64,000 nucleotides of DNA from Rhizobium sp. BK196 (GTDB taxonomy: Bacteria > Pseudomonadota > Alphaproteobacteria > Rhizobiales > Rhizobiaceae): the NCBI RefSeq assembly GCF_014193255.1, contig NZ_JACHZB010000009.1, forward strand, positions 1 through 64,000. Reading direction: 5' to 3'. Below the pieces are notes generated by a model that saw only the letters and a list, made by a program, of their open reading frames with translations, was not told the DNA's origin and ran no database searches. Below, piece after piece: positions 7,967 through 16,450 of the stretch. Position numbers and translations under genes: made by a program. The first letter of the stretch is position 1. Each line of letters begins with the position of its first letter.

Positions 7967-8422
7967 TCAGCCAGCAGCCTTGATGCTTGTATTGCAAAGG
8001 CTCCAATAGCCGCCGCCCTTTTGGATCCACTTCAGATCTCCAAGCGTGCCGGCATCCTTGGCCGAATGATAGGCATCGACGCAGGTATGGAGGCGAGCCT
8101 TTGCGGGCGTCTCGCTTGAATATTTCTTGTCGATCGCCTTCGGGAACTTGACGCTCTTCGGCGCCGCGGTCGTCGCCTTTTCAGGCTCTTTGTCGGTGGT
8201 CTTTGCGACGTCCGCCTCGTCTTCCTTATCGGCGGCAGCAGCGTCCGCGCCGCAGAATTTGGCGCGGAAATCGTTCCATTTCATGGCTTTGGCAGAGCCG
8301 TCAGCTTTTGCCGCCTGATATTTTGTGCTGCATTCCTTCATCGTCAGCGCGTGCGCCGGCGTCGACATGATAAATGCAGCAAGCAACGATCCGGCAGCGG
8401 AGAGAAGCAATTTGTGCGACAT
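7967..8422 (-). CDS. Secreted Cys-containing two-repeat protein (PsiF-like)
   Basis: The protein has 151 residues with a Sec signal peptide (about 1-25, cleavage after AHA). The mature part contains two copies of a module with a Cys pair around an A-K-x-x-G-x-x-x-x-x-K-W motif: first CSTKYQAAKADGSAKAMKWN ending FC, then CVDAYHSAKDAGTLGDLKWI ending LC. They are separated by a charged Ala/Lys/Glu linker. This resembles PsiF-type repeat proteins of the periplasm. Each repeat probably forms a disulfide. The function is unknown. GAGGCC lies before the ATG and a terminator follows. Confidence 0.75.
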   Translation of the reverse strand: MSHKLLLSAAGSLLAAFIMSTPAHALTMKECSTKYQAAKADGSAKAMKWNDFRAKFCGADAAAADKEDEADVAKTTDKEPEKATTAAPKSVKFPKAIDKKYSSETPAKARLHTCVDAYHSAKDAGTLGDLKWIQKGGGYWSLCNTSIKAAG

Positions 8423-8551
8423 GTGATTGGCCTCAGTCGATGATGTTGACGTTTCAATCTTCTCTTCCGCCTGAGCTATGGCGCCGATAACGGAAGGGCT
8501 CCATTGGGAGCCCTGCTCAATGAACCTCCGATGAACGGTCGCGCTGACAAA

Positions 8552-9052
8552 TCATCGTAGCCACCGCCGCGCTCGCGGGCGGCCCAGCAAGGTCGGAACG
8601 TCGACATAATCCTTTTTGCGCAGATGGGCCGGTCCCTGATATCGGAGAAGCTGGCCGTTGTTCCGTAAGCGGCCGATCAGCAATCCGTCTTCGGATTTCG
8701 TCAGCGGCGCGATTTCTCGCGCGCCGGCGAAGCGCGCCGTCCCGTGCGTGTCCGATTCACTCATCGTTCCGAAATGCCCAACCAGCGGCGCCGTCAAAAA
8801 GCGGATCAGCAATACGACGGCAAACAGCACGAATGCCCAATCGCCGACGTGCCGGAGGATATCACCCTTGCTGCTGCCGAGGATCACACGCAGGCCGTAG
8901 ATGGCAATCAGATAAGTTACAGATCCCTTGAGGAACGACCGGGCATATCTGAGCGGCAAAGTGATAAGCGCGACGATCGCTGAGAGCGGATCGCGGGCTG
9001 CCGTGCGCATCATATTGGCGAACGCAGCTTTGATCTGACTAGCATACATCAT
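8552..9052 (-). pseudogene. traG: TraG/VirD4 coupling-protein N-terminal fragment
   Basis: The N-terminal 80 residues have two probable transmembrane segments (around VTYLIAIYGLRVILG and DWAFVLFAVVLLIRFL). Then comes HGTARFAGAREIAPL, followed by GRLRNNGQLLRYQGPAHL. This is the region just before the Walker A motif in TraG/VirD4 type IV coupling proteins. The expected continuation (LTMAPTRxGKG) is absent; instead about 22 unrelated residues follow and the frame ends at 166, where the family has 600-650. The ATPase is lost, so this is a remnant of a conjugation system. It faces the relaxase fragment to the right, as traG and traA do in rhizobial plasmids. Confidence 0.7.
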
Positions 9053-9198
9053 AATGCTGCACTCCCACTATCCGATCGACGGCTCGGGCAGCTGTTGTTT
9101 CAGAAGATCGTCGAACAGATCCCGGTCGCCGTCGCGGGTGAGGAACTTCGGCAATTCGGATCGAAGCCACGCGGCCAGTCCTTCTGTGATCTGCAGGT

Positions 9199-9893
9199 CG
9201 CGATTTTTCTCCAGCCGATGCAGCACAAGGGCAGCCGGCGCGATCACTTGCGGAACACGTTTTCTCGAATGCCGAAGAAGCCATGCAGGGACTGCGCGGC
9301 CGCATCCTTGACGGGAATTCAGATCCTCGCGAAATCTCAAGACAGCTCCAATCGTCGCCGCAAACGATAGGCACACTCCTCGGCAGGACCGGCATGTTCG
9401 AAGACAATGCTGCGCGTCGCCGGGCGCTCGGCCTCATCAAGGGGCTGGCAGCTCACGTCGAGCAGTGCGGCAAAACCTGGCAGCGGCGACTTGAGGCCGA
9501 GACCAATTCCGAACGCCGGAAGCGGGAAAGGCAGGACGTGATTGCGGTGCCAGATCTCAGCGATGGATCGAAGACGCTGCTTCGCGAGCTCGACGGTCTG
9601 CCGTCGTCGGAGAAGAGCAGGCCAGTTGGCGAGTTGGCAATGACTCCTGAAGGTCGCAGAGCGTTGGACGAAGCAAAAGAAGTCGTGAGCGCGATCGAAA
9701 AACGCTTCGGTCGCGCCAATCCCGCAGACCTTGCAGAACAGCTGAAGCGGGCAGGGTCAGGTCAGGTGGTGACATCGAGCGTATCCGCGATGTCACGCGG
9801 CTTGCCGACCGCAGCCATCGCGCCGAGCTTACCCAGCGGCTGGAGCTGAAACGCTCCCTTGGCAGCACCAACACACTGGGATTGAGCATGTGA
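9199..9893 (+). pseudogene. traA: TraA-type conjugative relaxase, C-terminal fragment with frameshift
   Basis: Continuous similarity runs from about 9199 (SAGRDFSPADAA) through VFSNAEEAMQGLRGRI, PQTIGTLLGRTGMFEDNAAR and RRALDEAKEVVSAIEKRFG to LAEQLKRAG. This resembles the C-terminal region of Ti/Rhizobium-type TraA relaxases. Near 9765 the frame changes: DIERIRDVTRLADRSHRAEL and a tail ending LGLSM-stop at 9893 lie in the next frame. The N-terminal relaxase and helicase domains are absent. With the facing traG fragment this marks a decayed Dtr conjugation locus. The family assignment is from memory of TraA C-termini and is less certain than the frameshift itself. Confidence 0.55.
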
Positions 9894-9899
9894 TTTGAT

Positions 9900-10231
9900 G
9901 CAGGCCATCGCGCCAAACAAAGCGTATAGAATTCCAGTCGGCGATCTAACAGGGCGAAGCCGATTGGGATGTCTGCCTCTCCGGGAAACACGAGGGTCAC
10001 CTGCCTATCATCGCCCAGATCGCTGGTAAAGCGAACTTCGAAGCCCATCTGGACGACATCGGAAGGGACGAGGGCGTCGTCGACAACGCGCGCCCGTTAC
10101 AGTTCTTGAAGAAGCGCGTCAGACGCATCAGGGTTCTTGGACGCATGCGCCTCGGCGAGTTTGGTCAGCCTTCCATGTTCGCCCTTGCCTATGGTGATCG
10201 CCGGTCTTCGCGAGGTCCAGCTGCTTGCCAT
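9900..10231 (-). pseudogene. rnk: Rnk / GreA-GreB C-terminal-like regulator, nonsense-mutated
   Basis: From ATG 10231 the minus strand reads RRPAITIGKGEHGRLTKLAE, then NPDASDALLQEL, and hits TAA at 10099-10097. In the same frame it continues RARVVDDALVPSDVVQMGFE, RFTSDLGDDRQVTLVFPGEADI and PIGFALLD. This is the order of motifs in nucleoside-diphosphate-kinase regulator (Rnk) proteins. A normal gene would have Glu or Asp at the stop position. Between EADI and PIG about eight residues (the ARRISVLT-like strand) are missing, and the remainder after PIGFALLD is unrelated. Stop, deletion and truncation together make it non-functional. Confidence 0.65.
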
Positions 10232-10324
10232 TCGATAACTCCTGCACGCCGCGAACCAGGTTCTGCGACGGCGAATGATGGAATTGTTGAGAAAATGCGG
10301 GGAGACTCCCAGCCTCGGCCGCCA

Positions 10325-10361
10325 ACCCCCTCGGCTGGATGCGATGCGGCCAGCCGGGGGT
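10325..10361. repeat. Hairpin with 12-pair arms
   Basis: ACCCCC-TC-GGCTGG and CCAGCCGGGGGT pair over 12 bases with a two-base bulge, around an 11-base loop. There is no T-run, so it is more likely a palindromic repeat unit than a terminator. Confidence 0.5.
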
Positions 10362-10565
10362 CAAGTTCCTGCGATGAGGAACACCCGTCTTACGACGATA
10401 TCATGATGCAAGATCAACATGTGATGAAGATGGTGACGAACTCCGCATCAGTCAAGGATAGCGTCTTCTACCGGCTGCGTAGAGGGGACCTCTTCAAAGT
10501 CAATCAGTGACTGGGAGGGCGACTTGAGTTGTCGATTCGCGACGGCTGCGATTTCTAATGCAATT

Positions 10566-10622
10566 TCCTCCCCGTCGGCTGGGGAGAGAACCCCGCCGAG
10601 GCGGGGAAGGGTGAGGGGTGAT
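10566..10622. repeat. REP-like intergenic palindromic element
   Basis: The element contains CCCCGTCGGCTGGGG and CCCCGCCGAGGCGGGG inverted repeats followed by GGGTGAGGGGTG. On the other strand it reads CACCCCTCACCCTTCCCCGC, the style of the short intergenic mosaic repeats spread through Rhizobiales genomes. Copy number cannot be judged from one window. Confidence 0.5.
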
Positions 10623-10832
10623 GTTCTATGCGACCGACATCTATCGGCTTTGTTGACTAGACATCCCACGTCACTTGCCACGTTTTTCATATTTTCTCCA
10701 TCTACTGCAGAAGATCCCGTGAGCGGCCCATGCGCAGAATCAAGAAGGTAGCGCGGCGAGGCAGGACTAGATGTCGACTTGTCAGGGCCATCCTCTATGT
10801 CCCGAAGCAGCAATACTGGATGGAGAGCTGAC

Positions 10833-11237
10833 ATGCACATCGATGGCGCATGCCAATGCGAAAAGATCACATATGAAGCCGAGGTCGATCTGCAAGACGT
10901 CGCGATCTGCCATTGTGCCGACTGTCAGAGATTGACTGGCACCGCCTATAGGGTGACCGTCAGCACACAACGTAGCCAGTTCCATATCACGTCAGGTGAG
11001 CCTAAACTTTATGTTAAGACCGCCGACAATGGTCGTCGGCGGCTGCAGTTCTTCTGTTCCGATTGCGGATCGCCCATCTACACGACGGGAGAGAATGAAG
11101 ACGCCGAGCAGGTCGGGATCAGACTGGGAACTGTCAATCAGCGTCGGGGGCTGAAGCCCCATTCGCAGATCTGGTGCTCCTCGGCTTTGGCGTGGGCGCA
11201 GGATCTGACTGGACTTCCAGGTCGACCGGGGGATTGA
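10833..11237 (+). CDS. GFA-family (glutathione-dependent formaldehyde-activating / CENP-V fold) protein
   Basis: This 134-residue protein starts MHIDGACQCEKITYEA. It has the zinc-binding Cys set of the GFA family: C7 and C9 in CQC, C26/C28/C31 in CHCADCQR, and C75 and C78 in FFCSDCGSPIY. Length and order of motifs are complete. Despite the family name, most members are not proven formaldehyde-glutathione enzymes; a metal-binding lyase or sulfur-chemistry role is possible. GGAG lies upstream of the ATG at 10833. It appears monocistronic between scarred regions. Confidence 0.85.
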   Translation: MHIDGACQCEKITYEAEVDLQDVAICHCADCQRLTGTAYRVTVSTQRSQFHITSGEPKLYVKTADNGRRRLQFFCSDCGSPIYTTGENEDAEQVGIRLGTVNQRRGLKPHSQIWCSSALAWAQDLTGLPGRPGD

Positions 11238-11451
11238 GCGTCCCAGCAGAAGACGTAACCGAACGGGTTTCCGTCTTATCCCAGAAGGAAAGCGACGAAA
11301 GTCGGCCAGCGCGCCCAGCGGCTCCCGGTACGACGCCTTGAAATTGGACCTCACCCGAGATCGAAGTCGAGCCGCCGTTATTGCCATCAGCCGTCGAGGC
11401 ATACATATTTTTGTGTATGCAATCGATTTCTAAAACGCCATAGGAGTAAGC

Positions 11452-12291
11452 ATGACCCGCCTTTCAAACATGGTCGCCGTCGTAACTGGCGGCGGCAGAG
11501 GAATAGGTCGAGAGATCGCTCTACAGCAGGCCAGGGAAGGGGCAAAGGTCGCCGTGTTGGCGCGAACGGCCACCGAGATTGAGGAAACAGCCTCTCTCAT
11601 TGACGAAGCGGGCGGTGAAGCGATCGCTGTTTCGACGGACCTGATTGACCTTGCCGCCGTTGAAAGTGCCTTTGCTCGCGTTGCGAGCGAATTGGGCCCG
11701 ATCGACATTCTCATCAACAACCACGGCTCATTTCAGGGCTTTGGTCCTATTTGGGACTGTGATCCCCTTGTTTGGTGGCGGGATGTCGAGATCAATCTTC
11801 GTGGTACATTCAACACTTGCCGCACGGCCGCCCCTATGATGTTGGCGCAGAGCAGCGGCCGGATCGTAAACCTCGTTGGTGGCGGAACGGGCAACAGCTT
11901 TCCTCATGGCTCTGGCTACGCGTCCAGCAAGGCCGCCATCATGCGTTTCACGGAGTGTCTGAACGACACAACCATTGGCAACAACGTGCGCGCGTTCGCC
12001 GTCGATCCCGGTCTTGTTCGCACGGCGATGACCGAGTTGCAGCTATCGTCGGAGGCCGGGAAAATCTACTTGCCCGGGATCCAGAAGCTTTTCGAGGATG
12101 GTGTCAACATCGAACCGTCGCGGGCTGCACTCTTGATTGCCGACATCGCTGCCGGACGCTTCGATACTCTGGCTGGCCGTCTCTTGCGCGGTGTCGATGA
12201 TCGCGATGTGCTCGCAGAGGAGATGGATGCGATAGTCGCGGCAGACGGTAGAGCATTGCGTTTTAGCTCCGTCGAACAAGCTAGGCTTTGA
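11452..12291 (+). CDS. SDR-family oxidoreductase
   Basis: This 279-residue classical short-chain dehydrogenase has TGGGRGIG at 12-19, a cofactor-binding D-L around 63, NN-G at 89-92 and the catalytic Tyr156 and Lys160 in GYASSK. The position usually held by the catalytic Ser falls in NLVGGGTGNS, where Gly is seen; Ser149 is nearby but offset, so activity should not be assumed. AGGAG lies 6 bases before the ATG. The C-terminal part (about 195-279) is longer than the minimal fold and ends without the common GGY-type tail. Substrate unknown. Both flanks are non-coding or decayed. Confidence 0.85.
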   Translation: MTRLSNMVAVVTGGGRGIGREIALQQAREGAKVAVLARTATEIEETASLIDEAGGEAIAVSTDLIDLAAVESAFARVASELGPIDILINNHGSFQGFGPIWDCDPLVWWRDVEINLRGTFNTCRTAAPMMLAQSSGRIVNLVGGGTGNSFPHGSGYASSKAAIMRFTECLNDTTIGNNVRAFAVDPGLVRTAMTELQLSSEAGKIYLPGIQKLFEDGVNIEPSRAALLIADIAAGRFDTLAGRLLRGVDDRDVLAEEMDAIVAADGRALRFSSVEQARL

Positions 12292-12732
12292 AGATAAGTT
12301 GGTGGTTGGAGAGCCCCGTTTGCAAAGTGCCTGAATGAACATGCGGCGCCGATGGTACCGCTGCGCTATCCGTCGGTAAATTCATGTCCGCGGGTTCGCA
12401 CAGCCGTCCTGTCTCATCCGGGCCTGGCGGTCGCCTCCGACTGGATGCGCTGGAACTGGCTGATCGCAGCGTGCGGCGCGTCCTAGAAGACAGGAAACTC
12501 CGAGGATCGATCTTTGGGCGGTGTTCGCCACCGACAGGCTGACAATGCAAAGACACGCGTGTTCGCCGATTTCGCGGGATCGATTGTTGCTGCGCAAAGG
12601 ATATAGGCCCGGTGGTTGACTTGTTCACCGCGGCCGGCCGGAACTTCTTGAATCGGCATCCGTTTTTTGACCGAAATGAAATCGTAGGGGACTTCGCTGG
12701 CGAGCACGTCCCGAGGCAGAGCGCGGGATCGA
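12292..12732. other. 440-base stretch without a supported gene
   Basis: Several short frames overlap on both strands, none with recognisable motifs. It sits directly before two clear pseudogenes and is probably decayed coding sequence. Confidence 0.35.
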
Positions 12733-12875
12733 GCCTAGGTCGCTGGCGGACAGGATCATGAGGTCCGCTACGAGGCTAAGAAGGAAGGCGTTTCCAAGGA
12801 CACGGTTAAGAAAGCCGTGAAAAGCGCCGGCAACTCTCGCAAGAGGTCGAGCAGGAAATCGGCCGTCTGTAGGCC
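12733..12875 (+). pseudogene. DUF3606-like small protein, degraded
   Basis: The plus strand reads R-D-R-A, an in-frame TAG, then VAGGQDHEVRYEAKKEGVSK and DTVKKAVKSAGNSRKR. A shift of one base restores VEQEIGRL and a stop. This is the pattern of DUF3606 proteins (about 60 residues; a D-x-E-V-x-Y helix and a K-x-A-V-x-x-x-G-N-S motif). One internal stop and one frameshift make it non-functional. It lies immediately before the xthA pseudogene, in the same direction. Confidence 0.5.
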
Positions 12876-13215
12876 GTTAAGATCGCGACCTATAATGTCA
12901 AAGGCGTCAACGGCCGGCTTGAAGTTCTCATCCGATGGCTCGAAGAGGCTGGGCCGGACGTCGTCTGCCTGCAGGAGCTGAAGGCGCCGCAGGAGAAATT
13001 TCCGGTCAAGGCGATCGAGGCTGCGGGCTACGGGGCTGTGCGGCAGGGCCAGAAGCCATGGAACGGCGTCGCGATCGTTGCCAATGGGCGGGAGCCGCAC
13101 CTCACGAGAAAGGGATTGCCGAGTGAACCGGAAGACGAGCACAGCCGCTAGATCGAGGCGATCGTCGACGGCATTGTCATCGGAGGGCTCTATCTACCGA
13201 ACGGTAATCCATATC
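12876..13215 (+). pseudogene. xthA: Exodeoxyribonuclease III, truncated with internal stop
   Basis: The frame from about 12876 reads KIATYNVKGVNGRLEVLIRW, DVVCLQELKAPQEKFP, GYGAVRQGQKPWNGVAI and PSEPEDEHSR. A TAG (13149-13151) follows where the family has Tyr in HSRYIEA. It then continues IEAIVDGIVIGGLYLPNGNP and diverges. The catalytic Glu of LQELK is present, but the second half of the protein (DYKL-to-SDH region) is missing. The original had about 260 residues; only about 113 codons remain. There is no start codon at the usual place, so the 5' end has also changed. Confidence 0.8.
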
Positions 13216-13397
13216 TCGCCCCGAGCAGAACCGGCAAAGTCGCAATTTTTCGTAACACAATAAAATAATCGTGCCCCCGCACCTGTGTAGATTGCATTAC
13301 GGCGATGCATTGAAGCCTCGACCGTTAGGTGGTCTCGCAAGGTCGGCTGCCAGACGCATAAGCCGCCGACGGCATGCACATTAAATGAGGGAAGATT

Positions 13398-14705
13398 ATG
13401 GGTTCAAAAGTACACCTAACGATTGTTTGTTGTGCTCTAGCGCTGTCCGCAACAACAGTGACCACCATGAGCGGATTTAAAGTTGAAGTGCGAGCGGAAG
13501 CAGAACGTTCCGTCACGAGTGTACTTCCCACCGGGCCCGCAGTTGGTGACATGGAGCTGTCGCCGTTCTACCGATGGGATGGTGAATTGCCTGAAAAGCC
13601 GGGACATCTGCTGCGTAAGGAGTCTGCGCCGGTTCAAAAGGATTTAGAATCGGCGAGCGAAGTCCTACGTATCCTTTACACATCCACAGATGCGCGATGG
13701 AACTCAGGACTTCTGCCTGTCAGCGGCATGTTGTACCTCCCGGCGGGTCCGCCTCCGGCTGAGGGGTGGCCACTGATTGCATGGGGCCACGGCACCCTCG
13801 GCATAGCCGATGTCTGTGCGCCTTCCTGGGCAGGGCTGAAAAAGCGAGATGCCGCCTATGTGAACCAGTGGCTAGGTGCCGGTTTTGCTGTGGTTGCTAC
13901 GGATTATCAAGGGCTCGGGGGGCCGGGACCCCATCCATACCTTTATTGGCAGTCGGAAGCACGCTCAATCCTCGATTCGGTGCGTGCTGCTTCGGCTGCT
14001 GCTCCAGGTCGTCTTTCCGGTAAAGTCGTAATTGCCGGCCAGTCACAGGGCGGGGGGGCCGCACTGGGCGCGGCTAATCTCTTTCGTGAATACTCTCCTG
14101 ACCTCGAGATCCTAGGTGTCATCGCTACAGCGCCCAACAGCACGTTTCCAGACGGTCCAATTTCGCTTCCGGCGCGCAATTCTGCGAACATGTTTTTCAG
14201 CGTAGCTACAGTTGGGCTGCGGGATCAAAAGCGAAGTGTAGAGGAAATCCTTAGCGACAAAGGGAAAAAGCTTCTTGTAACAGCGCTGCAAGGCTGCACC
14301 CGTGAGGTTGGCATAGAAGCTCAAAAGCTTGGAGTAAAGTCGTTGGCGGACGCATTCTCTATTCCGCTTGAGGAGCTCGCAGCCACCAGAGTGAATGCCA
14401 CGGACATGCCGCAGAAGACCATGGATATACCATTGCTTATTGGGACTGGTCTTGCCGATCACACGGTCGAGCCTATGCGTCAATATGCTCTGGTGTCGGC
14501 TCTGTGTGCGGCCGGCAACGACGTGACTTGGCGCCGCTATGATGGACTAGACCATGATGGAACATTGAACGGGTCTTTCCAAGACTCTGTCAGCTTCGCT
14601 CGCGCGTTGATCGAGAAAAAGAGGGTGGTAGCAGAATGCTCGCAGATCTCCGCGCCTGGACCTGTGCAGGAGCCGGATCCGCATTCTCACCATAACGTTG
14701 ATTAG
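13398..14705 (+). CDS. Secreted lipase-like alpha/beta hydrolase (secretory lipase family)
   Basis: This 435-residue protein has an N-terminal signal sequence (about 1-33, hydrophobic LTIVCCALALSATT). The hydrolase core has HGTLG at 131-135 (oxyanion region), the nucleophile Ser216 in GQSQGG, and likely acid and base Asp354 (GLADHTVEP) and His386 (GLDHDGTL). The order matches the LIP secretory lipase family described from fungi and actinobacteria. Codon use seems less GC-rich than in the neighbours (many AAT, TTT and GAT codons by eye), which could indicate recent transfer. GAGGGAAG lies before the ATG. It is monocistronic and flanked by decayed sequence. Confidence 0.8.
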   Translation: MGSKVHLTIVCCALALSATTVTTMSGFKVEVRAEAERSVTSVLPTGPAVGDMELSPFYRWDGELPEKPGHLLRKESAPVQKDLESASEVLRILYTSTDARWNSGLLPVSGMLYLPAGPPPAEGWPLIAWGHGTLGIADVCAPSWAGLKKRDAAYVNQWLGAGFAVVATDYQGLGGPGPHPYLYWQSEARSILDSVRAASAAAPGRLSGKVVIAGQSQGGGAALGAANLFREYSPDLEILGVIATAPNSTFPDGPISLPARNSANMFFSVATVGLRDQKRSVEEILSDKGKKLLVTALQGCTREVGIEAQKLGVKSLADAFSIPLEELAATRVNATDMPQKTMDIPLLIGTGLADHTVEPMRQYALVSALCAAGNDVTWRRYDGLDHDGTLNGSFQDSVSFARALIEKKRVVAECSQISAPGPVQEPDPHSHHNVD

Positions 14706-15459
14706 AATCCGAGAACTCACGTTCTGACGCAGGCGGTGAACGCGAATCTTCTGAGAACGATCAGTAGTCCATCCACCATCGTCCCGACAAGAAGGTCCTC
14801 CTGACCGGGAGTGCCGCCGGTCCCGGCGGTCAGCTCGACGTCAATCGTCAGCGACCGCCGTCCGGCGATCTCGCCGATACTCGCCGGCTTCCAGAAATCC
14901 ACCCGCTGGCAGGATGCAGTTACGAAAGGCACCCGTCCGACCGGCGCCCAGCACGATCATCGAACATCACGGCTGGCGTATATGCGCGGCGAACGATAAG
15001 GTGTTTGGCACAACGATGTCCTTCACGCTTCCAATCAATGTGCAGGCGACAGTGGAACCGCTCGAACTTATATCTCGGAGTCGCCAGTCACATTCCTGTC
15101 CGAAATCAATTTGTGCATGGCGAGCTTTGACGCGCAAGTGGTTTAGACCGGCTCCGCCATGAGGGCTTCCGCATCGCGTCCTGCGGCGAGGCGGAATGGC
15201 GCCGAAATGGCCCCCGATCGCGAACAGACCGCTACGCTTCGCGAATTGCTTCCACAGTGCGAGTGGCCGAAGGCCTTTGCCTAAAGAGGTGCAATTTCGC
15301 CGCATTAAAAAAGGCGATATGCTGCCCATGACTTGATCTATTTTCGGCGTTGCTGCCAGCCGCGCGGCCTTCGCTGTCACTCGGCACAAATCAACTTGAC
15401 CGCGGAAGCCTCCTTTGTCTTTCTGCGCGATGTAGACCTAAAGTGAGCGAAAGAGCCAA
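14706..15459. other. 750-base stretch with a histidine-kinase tail remnant
   Basis: Apart from the kinase scrap listed separately at 14941-15036, no frame here has recognisable motifs. The stretch between 15040 and 15440 shows nothing supportable. Confidence 0.4.
14941..15036 (+). pseudogene. Remnant of a histidine kinase ATPase-domain C-terminus
   Basis: The plus-strand frame reads APSTIIEHHGWRICAANDKV and GTTMSFTLPI. This is the final G2-box/beta-strand signature of HATPase_c domains (usually S-I-V-E-x-H-G-G-x-I-W-A, then G-T-x-F-x-F-x-L-P). Nothing of the preceding H, N or G1 boxes was found upstream, so only about 30 codons of a kinase survive. Confidence 0.55.
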
Positions 15460-15705
15460 ATGCCCCGCTTTGTAGTTGCCTTGATTATCGGAGTCGGAGC
15501 GCTCCTGAACGGCTGGTATCGTCTTGGAACTCCAGCAACTGATGCCGAGCAGACAGGTTGGCTATACACTCGTTTTGGCCCGAATGGAATCGGGTGGGGT
15601 ATGATAGTGCTCGGGGCAGTCGTGCTTATTGTCGGTGTTTTTATGCTGCGGGCTTGGCTGACCCCAGTCAAGATGGGTGAACCTAAAGTCAAACGCGACA
15701 GGTGA
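15460..15705 (+). CDS. Small membrane protein
   Basis: This 81-residue protein has two likely transmembrane segments: about 4-22 (FVVALIIGVGALLNGWYRL) and about 46-66 (GIGWGMIVLGAVVLIVGVFML). They are joined by a hydrophilic loop, and a short basic tail (KMGEPKVKRDR) follows that would face the cytoplasm. The ribosome site is weak (AAAGAG). No named family was recognised. It could be a genuine small envelope gene, as the amphipathic and hydrophobic layout is coherent. Confidence 0.5.
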   Translation: MPRFVVALIIGVGALLNGWYRLGTPATDAEQTGWLYTRFGPNGIGWGMIVLGAVVLIVGVFMLRAWLTPVKMGEPKVKRDR

Positions 15706-15752
15706 ATGGTCGTGTGTTTGTGAACCAGCACCAATGGTTGCCCCTACCGCTC

Positions 15753-16145
15753 TTACGCAAGGAGTTGATTTACAATCCGAGATGAAAATGGAGAGGGGTC
15801 ACGATCGGAGCCGATGATGGTCCATCCGGATCCGGGTGTTCCTGCGAATTCAGACACTTGCGAGCCTTTTATCCGTGGTCTACCTTCGGTGCTGGATTCA
15901 TAGATGAACGGGACCGGCGTGACCTCCTTCGATCCTTCGAATTTCGGGCCGTAGACCGCTTCGTCGACAATCACATCCCATTCTTGGTAGGGTGCGCGCT
16001 AGCCGCTCTGGCGCCCGTTCCTTTGCGCCTTCCCCACCGGTTCGCCGCGACCATAGACGTCCGCCTCGGCGGCTTCAGCCTAATCGAAGGCTGAAAGCGG
16101 CGACATCAGCGCTGCCACGATAACCAAGCCACTACTCCTATTCAT
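15753..16145 (-). pseudogene. Secreted-protein pseudogene with two internal stops
   Basis: On the minus strand, ATG 16145 begins a clear signal peptide (MNRSSGLVIVAALMSPLSAFD), then TAG. The same frame continues AEAAEADVYGRGEPVGKAQR, meets a second TAG, and continues RAPYQEWDVIVDEAVYGPKF with a further 60 codons to a stop at 15753. One continuous frame with two amber codons strongly suggests a once-functional exported protein of about 130 residues. The family was not recognised. Confidence 0.55.
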
Positions 16146-16450
16146 GAAAGACAATGTCCGCTCCCGGGCTGTCTGTTTGCGACGTCGCTCTGCGACCGCG
16201 CGAAAAGTGCAGGCAAACTGCTCTTTGATGGATTTTGTCTTGTTAAGAGATGCTTCTGCCATGGTAGCTTTGGGGATCGGCCGTGGACGCGGCGTGATGC
16301 CCGACGCGGTTTACTTCTGCCCCGCGCCGCCAGCTTCCGCAACAAATCGCAGCGCGAGTTAATATCACTTAAAACCGATCCCTTACTCGAAGGGCTACTT
16401 CCAGGACGTCGTGCAGCCGGGATCCCCGGCCGCCGAGCCCGGAGAAAAAA
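16146..16450. other. Intergenic stretch upstream of the glycosyltransferase gene
   Basis: About 300 bases without a supported gene. A ribosome site GGAG lies just before the ATG at 16451. Confidence 0.4.

Larger units (their letters stand above)
10232..10832. other. 600-base stretch of intergenic repeats, no gene
   Basis: No supported gene is present. The stretch contains a large hairpin at 10325-10361 and a GC-rich repeat-like element at 10566-10622. The remaining frames lack family resemblance. Confidence 0.4.

Noticed and set aside
9068..9376. Minus-strand frame with LEKNRDLQITEGLAAWLRSE
   Set aside because: Looks protein-like in its last 50 residues but matches no family I recognise and overlaps the relaxase fragment; left unannotated.
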